From contig JAOZKX010000023.1 of assembly GCA_029935135.1 (NCBI GenBank), forward strand, positions 1-12,853: a DNA stretch of 12,853 nucleotides, written 5' to 3'. This document shows, in pieces, positions 1-9,500 of this stretch (positions are counted from its first letter, which is position 1; every line of letters begins with the position of its first letter). This stretch comes from Desulfocapsa sp. (lineage in GTDB: Bacteria; Desulfobacterota; Desulfobulbia; Desulfobulbales; Desulfocapsaceae). A model generated the notes under the pieces. That model was not told where the DNA came from. It searched no databases and was given only the letters and a program-made list of their open reading frames with translations. Made by a program: the position numbers and the translations under genes.

Positions 1-3000
1 TCGTGAAAGATCATCTGCGGCAGATCATCTTTGCCAGAGTGTTGCTGCTGCCACCGGCCATTCTCCACCGTGTAACGCAGACGCAGGGCATCATGCTGCC
101 GGATCAACTGCTTTAGTCCCTGTTCCAGTACCTCCCGGGTCAGTGTCCTGGGAACAACAAGCAACACAGACTGGTTATGGTGATTCAGGCTAATGGTTTC
201 CCGAGCCAGAAATCTTCTCTGTATGGGCAGCAAAGGCACAGAACCTTCTATCAAGCCCTGTTCTGCTTCGATGGAAGGGGCAGAGGCAACAACATCAACC
301 AGCTCGGCAATAGTCTGGTGTTCAAAGATATCTCTGGGTTTAAAGCGAAGCCCCATCTCCTGGGCCCTGGCCACAATCTGAATGGTGAGAATAGAATCAC
401 CACCCAGATCAAAAAAGTTATCATGGATACCAATGGATGTATTGCCAAGTATCTCGGAAAAGATACCAACCAGTTGCTCCTCTTTTTCTGTACGCGGTGC
501 GGTAAATCCTGTCTCAGCCGTGTGATCTTCCGGTGGTGGGAGGGCTCTGCGATCAACCTTACCACTGGGACTGAGGGGCAGACTATCCATGCGAACAAAA
601 TGGGCGGGAACCATATACTCGGGCAAGGCATTATTTAATGCATCCCGCAACTCGCTGGTCAGTTCAGTACCACTCTTTTCCAGCCATTGTCCATCACTAA
701 GCTGATAATAGGCAACAAGCCTGCGACGCCCATCCGCGGTAAAAAGATTGACCGTGGCCAGCCCAATTGCCGGATGGCGTACCAACAGCGCTTCAATCTC
801 GCCCAGTTCAATCCTGAACCCTCTCAGCTTCACCTGATAATCAGTCCGTCCCAGACACTGAAGTCTGCCGTCTGGGAGCCAGGACGCAAGATCTCCGGTT
901 TTATACAGTCGAATCGGCTTTTCCTGGATACGCCTGTCAGAAACAGTCAGAAAACTCTTCTCCGTCAGTTCCGACTGATTCAGGTATCCACGGGCAAGCC
1001 CAGCCCCGCCGAGATACAGTTCTCCGGGAATCCCGGCAGGCAGGGGGGTCAGATATTTATCCAGAATAAAGGCCTGACAGTTGGCCACCGGTCTGCCGAT
1101 GGAAACGACATCTTCTCCGGGGGAGCAGAGGCCGCAACTGGCATCAACTGTTGCCTCGGTCGGCCCGTACATATTGTAGAGTTTTGCTCCGTCAAAGACC
1201 TGGTAAAAACGATTTATCAGATCATCTGTCAGAGCCTCACCGCCACAGAAAACCATCTTCAGGGAACGGCAACGGGAAATATTTTTTTGTTCAAGGAGCA
1301 GTCCCAGCATGGCCGGCACCAGATGCAGCACAGTCACCCTGTTTTCCACAATGGCTTCTATCATATATTGCGGATCCTGATGCCCATCCGGTATGGCCAT
1401 CACCAGACGACCGCCACTGAAAAGCGGTGCGTAAAACTCCCATATGGACGCATCAAAACTAAAGGGTGTCTTCTGCAGAAGTGCGTCATCTCTGCCCATG
1501 GGATAATCCATCAACAACCATGACATCAGGTTGGCAAGTGATTTTCGGGTGATCATCACCCCTTTGGGTCTACCGGTTGAGCCGGATGTGTAGATAACAT
1601 AGGCCAGATGGTCCGGCGAGGCAGGATCCACTGGACAGTTTTGTGAATATTCTCTGAAAGAATCCCAATCACGATCCAGACAGATGATTTCAGCCGCACA
1701 GCCCGAGACATGGGCAAGTAACCTTTCACTGGTCAGTATAATGGGGGCATTGGAGTCTGCCAGCATATAGGCAATACGATCTTCCGGATAGGAGGGATCC
1801 ACAGGTACATAGGCCGCGCCGCTTTTCAAGATCCCCAGAAGGGCCACAACCATCTCCAGAGAACGATCCATACAGACAGCCACCAGCATATCCGGCTTCA
1901 CTCCTTTCTCCTGGAGTAAATGCGCCACCTGATTGGCCTTCTGTTCCAGCTGCACATAACTGAGGCTGGTATCTTTATAGAGTAGGGCGATTTCTTCAGG
2001 CTGCTTCTCTACCTGCTCTGAAAAAAGCGCTAGCAGGCCCGCTTCTTCAGGGAAGTCTACAGCAGTATTGTTCCAGGAGCGGAGAAGCGTTTTTTCCTCG
2101 GCCAGCAGACAGTCATAGGAGGAGATCTTCCGACTCCTATCAGCAAGGATTGATTGCAAAAGCAGTTCAAAATGCTTCTCCATCTGCAGGACAGTCTCTT
2201 TCCTGAAGAGGGCAGAGTTATACTGAAAGGCCCCGACAATGCCACCCTTGTGCATGGTCATTTCAAGGGTCAGATCAAATTCCGACCAGCCGTTATCATT
2301 TTGTATCCAGCCAAACTCGGGGATATCCGGATAATCAATATTCACCGGCACCATCTCCACATCCCCAAAAGAATATTCGGGGATGGGAATATTCTGCAAA
2401 ACAAACATGATCTGAAAGAGCTGGGAAAAGCCGTCACTTCGTTCCGGATGCAGTCGTTTTACCAGCTGGCCCAGGGGCACATTCATATGCCTCATCCCCT
2501 CAAGCGCACTCTTTCGTTCTCTGGCCAGGGCCTCAGAAAAAGTCGGCTCCCCACTGTAATCACTGCGCATGACCAGGGTGTTGACAAAGAAACCAAGCAC
2601 ATTAAAAAGTTCGCTTTTCCCCCTATTGGCCACAGGGATACCGACCAGAAGATCCTCCTGGCCACTATAGCGATAGAGCAACACCTTAAAGACCGTTAAG
2701 AGAAAGATAAAAGGAGTGACCTTTTCTTTTTTACAGGCCTCCACCACCTGATCATTGATCTCTTTGGACAGCTGGAAAAACAGGCGTCCTCCGTGCTGTC
2801 CCAGGTGAGAGGGTCTGGGGAAGTCTGTGGGAAGTTCAAGTTTTGCCAGGGGGGAGGAGAGTTGTTTTTCCCAGTATGCAAATCCGTCTGCCAGCAGTGA
2901 CTCCAGATCTCCTGCAACCTGATCTGCGGCAAAGGTATGATATTCGGTGGGAAGTTCCGGCAGGTTGGGAGTCTCTCCCTTTTGCATCTGCTGATAACAG

Positions 3001-3503
3001 TCGGCGAGTTCCTTCAGCAGAACTCCCAATGACCAGCCATCAATGATAATGTGATGAATACAGAGGATAAGATGAAACTCTTCCTCACCGCTGCGATAGA
3101 GCTTCCCCCGCAGCAGCGGACCACTGCTCAGATTAAAAGGAGTAGCCGCCTCCTCTAAAAAACTACTTTTCAACTCTGCCTGCTGTTCAGCCACGGACAT
3201 TTCACTGATGGAGAAACAGGGGAAGTGGATATCCATTTCCGGAAGAACAGTCTGCACAGCGCCCGTACTTTCGGCCGTAAAAACGGTGCGTAAACTGGGA
3301 TGGCGTTTTACCAGATACTGAAACGCCTTGTTAAATCTTTCTACATCAAGGACACCACTGATCTTAAAGATCCAGGCTATATTATAGGTACAATTTCCCT
3401 CGCCAAGGAGCTCAAGGAGCCACAATGCCTGTTGAGAGTAGGATAGTGGCGCATGAATCAGCTTATCAGTGGAATCTTCATCTGTGCTGCCTTGCTGTAT
3501 CAT
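1..3503 (-). CDS. Nonribosomal peptide synthetase, C-A-T-E(partial), 3' end beyond window
   Basis: This NRPS module adds one amino acid to the acyl chain made by the upstream PKS. I read 1167 codons without a stop to the window edge. Condensation domain: about 15-470, with HHIIIDG at 150-156. Adenylation domain: about 480-985, with SGSTGRPKG at 640-648, YGPTE at 779-783, YKTGD at 867-871 and the A10 lysine K982. Thiolation domain: about 1003-1075, LGGDSI with pantetheine serine S1037. An epimerization domain starts near 1087 (PIQRRF, then HHNQS at 1108-1112) and is cut. The pocket residues read D684 A685 W688 H727 F752 G754 M778 V786 D787 K982, close to the remembered Glu code DAWHFGGVDK, so Glu or Gln is likely. 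The ATG start at 3503 has AAAGAGA before it and follows the PKS stop by 14 nt. An in-frame GTG at 3521 overlaps that stop (GTGA) and is an alternative start without a clear ribosome site. Confidence 0.95.
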   Translation of the reverse strand, partial: MIQQGSTDEDSTDKLIHAPLSYSQQALWLLELLGEGNCTYNIAWIFKISGVLDVERFNKAFQYLVKRHPSLRTVFTAESTGAVQTVLPEMDIHFPCFSISEMSVAEQQAELKSSFLEEAATPFNLSSGPLLRGKLYRSGEEEFHLILCIHHIIIDGWSLGVLLKELADCYQQMQKGETPNLPELPTEYHTFAADQVAGDLESLLADGFAYWEKQLSSPLAKLELPTDFPRPSHLGQHGGRLFFQLSKEINDQVVEACKKEKVTPFIFLLTVFKVLLYRYSGQEDLLVGIPVANRGKSELFNVLGFFVNTLVMRSDYSGEPTFSEALARERKSALEGMRHMNVPLGQLVKRLHPERSDGFSQLFQIMFVLQNIPIPEYSFGDVEMVPVNIDYPDIPEFGWIQNDNGWSEFDLTLEMTMHKGGIVGAFQYNSALFRKETVLQMEKHFELLLQSILADRSRKISSYDCLLAEEKTLLRSWNNTAVDFPEEAGLLALFSEQVEKQPEEIALLYKDTSLSYVQLEQKANQVAHLLQEKGVKPDMLVAVCMDRSLEMVVALLGILKSGAAYVPVDPSYPEDRIAYMLADSNAPIILTSERLLAHVSGCAAEIICLDRDWDSFREYSQNCPVDPASPDHLAYVIYTSGSTGRPKGVMITRKSLANLMSWLLMDYPMGRDDALLQKTPFSFDASIWEFYAPLFSGGRLVMAIPDGHQDPQYMIEAIVENRVTVLHLVPAMLGLLLEQKNISRCRSLKMVFCGGEALTDDLINRFYQVFDGAKLYNMYGPTEATVDASCGLCSPGEDVVSIGRPVANCQAFILDKYLTPLPAGIPGELYLGGAGLARGYLNQSELTEKSFLTVSDRRIQEKPIRLYKTGDLASWLPDGRLQCLGRTDYQVKLRGFRIELGEIEALLVRHPAIGLATVNLFTADGRRRLVAYYQLSDGQWLEKSGTELTSELRDALNNALPEYMVPAHFVRMDSLPLSPSGKVDRRALPPPEDHTAETGFTAPRTEKEEQLVGIFSEILGNTSIGIHDNFFDLGGDSILTIQIVARAQEMGLRFKPRDIFEHQTIAELVDVVASAPSIEAEQGLIEGSVPLLPIQRRFLARETISLNHHNQSVLLVVPRTLTREVLEQGLKQLIRQHDALRLRYTVENGRWQQQHSGKDDLPQMIFH

Positions 3504-3508
3504 CAGAA

Positions 3509-3515
3509 TCTCTTT
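3509..3515 (-). promoter_or_regulatory. Ribosome binding site of the NRPS gene
   Basis: On the minus strand AAAGAGA ends 5 nt before the ATG at 3503. It lies inside the short gap after the PKS stop, which favours ATG 3503 over the GTG at 3521 that overlaps the PKS stop codon. The site is purine-rich but not a perfect Shine-Dalgarno match. Confidence 0.5.
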
Positions 3516-3517
3516 AC

Positions 3518-6500
3518 TCACTGCGTAGAGTTGGTGTGCTCTTTTATTATCCGGCGCAACTGAACCATTTCATTGCGCTGTGCCCGAAACTGTTCTTCAA
3601 GCCAAGATTGCTGTTTGACAAAGAGTTCCATCACCGTTGATTCTGCAGAATCGGACGAAGGCTCACCCTCCGGAGCAGTATGAACCTCTTCCTTTCTCCC
3701 CTCTCCCTGTTCGGACAAAACAGCTGGTGAAGCGCCTGACACCATCGTGCCAGTCGGCAGAATTCCTTGCAGATAGCCGACAAACTCGTTGATTGTCGGA
3801 TACTCAAAAAGGAGCGTGGGATACAACTCAACATCCAGCGCCTCTTCAACCGCACGAATCAATCCCATGGCCACCATGGAGTCGGCGCCAAGTTCCAGAA
3901 AATTCATATCAGGATCTAACTCTTCAACACCAAGTTCCAGTTTTGCTGCCGCAATTCCAGTGACAAAGGCAAGTAATCCTTCTTCCGGCAGTCGATGAGC
4001 TGCCTCTTGTCCTGTTTTTTCGGCACCTGCCACTCCTGCAGTATTACCCACTCTTGTCTCAATGCTTTCTGATACTGAGCCGTCATCCAGCAAAGAGAGG
4101 TCGAAATGCTCAGGCAGTTGGGTTTGCAAATATGCCGTAAGTTCATTGATGGTCGGATATTCAAAAAGGAGGGTGGGGTAGAGTTCAATATCCAATACTT
4201 CTTCCAGTTCACGAATAAGCCCAATGGCCATCATGGAATCTGCACCCAGCTCCAGAAAGTTCATATCCGGATTAAGATCTTCCGGGGCCAGCTCAAGTTT
4301 TCCAGCGGCAATAGCGGTCAGATACTCTTCCATGGATGCTCCGGAAGTGCTGACCAAAGACTGGTCAGACTCAACAATCCCCGCCTCATCACTGACACAG
4401 ATTTGTGTATCCTCCTCCACAAGGCGCCGTTCTCCAATACCCTCTCTTAGAGAATTCAGGATATCAGCCGCCACAGCTGGACAGTCGTTCAGGTGCGGCA
4501 CAAAAGCCAGCCCAGCAGCCGTACTCTGGGCCAGAATCATATCAAAGGCCTGCATCCCTTCATCCGCCAGAATAGTACGCATTTTATTCCTGGACATAAA
4601 ATCCTGTACTGCCGGGTGTACCAGTCGCCGAAGAGCCCACTGACCCCACTGTACAGCTCTGCCACGACCGGGTCCGTTACGATTCCCGCTCTTGACAAAA
4701 TTATCCATAAAACAGTTGGCGGCATTGTAGTCTCCCTGCCCACAGCTCCCAACAACCCCGGCAAGAGAGGAAAAAAGGATAAAAAATTCCAGGGGTTCCT
4801 GACGCGTCAGACGATCAAGAAGAATGGTTCCCCATACACCCGGAGCCAGAACCCGCTCAAAAGAACTCCAGCTCTTTTGTGCAATGGGAGCATCTTCCAG
4901 ATGCAGGGCGGAATGAATCACCCCATGTACAGCTGCCCACTTCTGTTTTATCTGATTATACTGACCAAGTACATGTGCTGAATCAGTAACATCACCAGAG
5001 AGATAGAGAACCTCACATCCTGCTTCTTCAAGGCGGCGTATAAACCTGATCCTCACAGCAAGTTCCTGATCTCCGTCCCGAAGACTGGTATCATACTGGT
5101 CTGCGGGAGGCAATGCCGTACGACCGCTGATCGCCAGACGGGTCACACCATTTTTGACCAGATGGAGAGCACATTCTGCCCCCACTCCCTGCAGTCCGCC
5201 GACAATCCAGTAAACATGATCTTTTGCAAAGCTGATTTCTGCCAACTGCTCATTTCCCTGCTCCCAGACACGAACCCCATTCACAAAGCGCTTCCCTGCA
5301 CGATACGCTGTCTCAAGAGGACCTTTGCCACTGAGTTCTGCCATGGTCAACGAGGCAATAACAGAGCTTGAATGTTCCGCGGAAAAATCCACACTTCTTA
5401 CCTGTACGCCGTCCATCTCCCTGGCCATGGATCTCAGGAAACCTGTGCTGAGAGTCTTCCCTGGATCGGGTACTCTTTCATTCTCATGGAGCGCCTGAGC
5501 ATTGGTGGAAATCCTAAAGAAAGAAATGTCACGATATTGACTGTTGCTCAAGGCCTTAAACACCATAAACAACCTGCGCACAGATGAGGAAAGCTGATGC
5601 AGATCAGACAAGGCTGCCTTGTCTGACAGGGGATTGCAATCAGCACAGTGAATGATTCCTCTAAGATCGACATTCTTTGCGGCCAGTTTTTCCAGCAGGT
5701 GCTGATAATCCTGTTCTTCGAATTCATTAAAAGATGTAGAGGCAAACGACGGATCAATAACTGTCATCCCCCTTTCCTGCAGGGACTCCCGAATGCGAAT
5801 TCCGGCCTCTGCCTGATAATCAAAGAGCAGCCAGGTTCCTCCAGCTCCCCCGGGATCCTCTGCAGAGAGCTGTTCTTCCTGCCAACTGAGTTCAAATAAA
5901 CTTAAATCCGTTTGTTCCAGTTTTTCCTTGGGCCGTACCACAGAAAAACCTTTTATCTCAACACACACCTTGCCCACACGATCGATGATATCGATATCAA
6001 AATCGATCAGCTCTTCACTCCTTCTTGGAAGACACCTGATATGGGCAAAAGATCCTGTAAGACCTGGACGCCGATGAATAATCATATCCTTTATTGCCAG
6101 GGGCAGGAATGCATGCAGACCGGAAAAACAGCAACCAACTGCCTGAAAAACAGAATCCAGCAGTCCCGGATGAAGGATACAGACGGCATCAGCAGATGTT
6201 GACTGCTCCAGGCTGATCTCAGCGATCGCCTCCTGCTCACCACCAAGAACTTTGCTCAGGTTTTGAAAATAAGGGCCATAGTGAAGACCAATCCCTTCAA
6301 ATTCAGTATAGAGAGCAGCAACTTCATACTTCCTTGGACAACGGGCGATAATGGCCTCAACATCAACTCGATCAGGAACATTCATTTCCACAACACCCAG
6401 AGTTCCGGAGGTAAAAATATCTGGTTTGTTATCGGAGGTTCTGCGCATATTCCCGGTAATTATCCTGAAGTTTTTTTCATCACCTTTCTTCTCAAAGAGG

Positions 6501-9500
6501 ATATCCACCGTCTTATCGTTACTCCATGCTCCTGAGAATGCGATGGAACGGATTCGATTGGCCGAATAGCCATAGGCTCGGGAAAAACAGGACAGAAGGA
6601 GTTCACACTGACCCGCAGCCGGCATAATTGCCTGGCTGTTAAAGGAATAATCTGCCAGCAGAGCTGCCTTCGCATTACGGGTTATGGCAAAGCGGTCCGT
6701 GCCTGTCCATTTTATCATTTCCTCAAATGGGTATACAGCCTGATCAGCACTGATCCAATACTCCTGTCGCTGGAACGGATAATTGGGAAAACGAATAAGC
6801 TGGGCACCAGTTTTTCCCTCGTAATGATCGTGCCAATTCGGGGAAAAGCCTCTGCTGTACAGTTCCGCAAGGGTATTGAGCAGGTGTCCATACTGGTCTG
6901 AATTTTTTCTGGGATTTGGCAGGCTGGAACGAATATGGGCTTCTGATGGCGCTATTTTGGATGTCAGCACGCTGAGTTGATCTTTGGCACCAATCTCCAG
7001 GAAATCCAGATACCCTTTTTGACAAAGCGTTTGAATTCCGGCAGCAAACTGGACAGGTTGGCGGATTTGTCGCAGCCAGTAATCACGATCGATTTTCTCC
7101 CCTGAAAGAAACTCTCCCGTCAAATTTGAGACAAAGGGAATTGAGGGGGCATAAAATGAAATCCCGGCAATAATTCTGGAAAACTGCTCCAGGATAGGAT
7201 CCATTAATGACGAGTGAAAGGCGTGTGAAACCTGTAATTTAAAAGAATTCAGGCCACGCAGTCTCAGAAGATCTAGACAACGCTCTAGCTCCTCCACTGC
7301 TCCGGATAAAACAATATTCTCAGGCCCGTTATAGGCTGCAATATCCAGGGTAAAGCCCTGTTTCAAAACATCGCGAACCTCTTCTTTTGCTGCAAAGACC
7401 GCAGCCATCCCACCGCCTTCCGGAAGCTGTGACATCAATCTTCCACGCACCACAACTACCTTCAGGGCATCCTCTAGAGAGAGTACACCCGCAATCACGG
7501 CCGCAACATATTCTCCCACACTATGGCCTATAACTGCGGAAGGTTTCAGCCCCAGTCCCTGCCAGTACATGGCCAAAGCCAGATCCATCACAAAGGTGAC
7601 AGGCTGCGTAATAGCCGTTTTATTGAGTTCTTCCTGAGGTATCTGTCCACAGATAAGCTCAACAATATCATGATCAAAGTAGGAAACAATCAGTTCCTTG
7701 CAAAGGTCAACTGCTTCCCGAAACACAGGTTCGTTTTCATAAAGAACCTTTCCCATACCTGGGAATTGTGCTCCCTGACCACTAAACATAAAGACCGTCT
7801 TCGGCGCCCCACCCCTCTTGGTCGCATAGTACAATCCACGACTTCGCAATGTTGCAGGGGACTCACTCCGATCAAACGATTCCAACTGTTCCAGACCCCT
7901 TTCACTGCTGTCTGTAACCATTGCCCAGCGCTGCTGGGAGAAATGGGAACGCCTGGCATTCACAGTGTAGCTTACATCCTCAAGGGAGCATCCCGGGTTT
8001 CCAGCCAGAAAATTTTTCAGATATTCAATCTTCTTCTCTAAAGCATCCTGGTGATGGGCAGAAAGCGTTATCAGAACGGGCACCTCTCCCGTCTTGGCCG
8101 CCACATCTGCCATGGGGATTACGGCAGGAGATTCCTGGACAATAAGATGACAGTTTGTGCCTCCAAAACCAAAAGAATTAATCCCTGCAACAAGCGGTTC
8201 ATTCCCCCTTTTCGAAGTCCATGGCTGGAGAAGCTTATTAACAAAAAACGGCGTCTGCTCAAACTTAATGCTCTTCTTTTCCTGGCGACAATGAATGGAG
8301 GGAACGAGTTGTCGATGCTGAAGACTGAGCACGACTTTAATCAGACCGGCAATACCGGAAGCAGCCAGCAGATGTCCAATATTACTCTTCACCGAACCAA
8401 TGGCACATTGCTGTCTTTCCATGCCGCTGAAGACCTGGCTCAGGCTTCTCACTTCAATGGCATCACCAATCTGGGTTGCCGTGCCATGGGCCTCCACATA
8501 GGATACATTTTCAGGACTGACCCCCGAGTTCACATAGGCCTGACGGATAACATCTGCCTGGGAATGCGGATTTGGAGCCATAAGCCCCATTGAATGGCCA
8601 TCATTATTCATTGCCGAACCCTTGATAATGGCCAGAACAGTATCACCATCTTCCCGAGCCTGTTCATACGGTTTCAGCAGAACGGCGCCCACGCCCTCAC
8701 CCGGTACAAATCCGTTGGCCTCCTCATCAAAAACCCGACAGACCCCATCCGGTGACAATGCCCCTGCCTCACTGAAAAAGATATATGGCGTCTCGTTAAG
8801 GTTAAGACTGATCCCCCCTGCCAGGGCCATATCGCATTCACCGGTCCGTAGACTCTGGCAGGCCAGATGAACGGCAGCAAGAGATGATGAACAGGCAGTA
8901 TCCACAGTCAGAGCCGGCCCCTTTAAATCAAAAAAGTGGGATACTCTGGCAGCAATCATATTCAGAAGATTGCCTGTTGCAGTGCTTGGACGAATGGTAA
9001 TCCTGCCACCGCCACGAATAAATTCCTCGGTATAACCGATAAAGCTGGCACCGACAAAAACTCCCGTCCGGTTCTGCTTCACATCATGATAACCACTGCA
9101 GGCCATGGTTTCCCAGGCGACCTCCAGAAAGAGACGCTGCTGCGGATCGAGGTGATCTGCTTCCTCTGGCGGAATCTTAAAGAATTCAGCATCAAAAAGA
9201 CGAATATTATCGAGAAAACCGCCCCATTTTGAACAGCTCCTGTTCTTTTCACTCCCACCTCTGCTGTAGTGTTTGCGGATATCCCAGCGATCAGGAGGTA
9301 CTTCGGTAATGGAATCAACCCCACCACTGAGATCCCACCAGAACTTATCTACATTTTCAGCTCCCGGGAAACGACAACTCATACCAATGATGGCAATATC
9401 CTGTAAAACCTGTCCATCTTTCCTGCTCGCCGCAGCGGTACAGGAGACACAGGACAGTTCATTCTGATGCTCATGGATATACTCGACAATGGAAGCGATG

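Noticed and set aside
1..248. Second condensation domain instead of an epimerization domain
   Set aside because: PIQRRF with HHNQS and the preceding GGDSI fit an epimerization domain better, although the decisive later motifs lie outside the window.
687..1523. Plus-strand open frame of 278 codons
   Set aside because: It is antisense to the NRPS adenylation domain and has no recognisable domain. Long antisense frames are common opposite such genes.
1..3503. Possible NRPS pseudogene, since no complete reading frame closes in this stretch
   Set aside because: I translated the minus strand codon by codon from 3503 to 1 and found no stop in 1167 codons, with all C, A and T motifs in order. The frame simply runs off the window edge.
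3755..4324. Twin ACPs as an assembly duplication
   Set aside because: The copies differ at 19 of 71 residues and at many synonymous positions, and the linker is not repeated, so this is a true diverged duplication.
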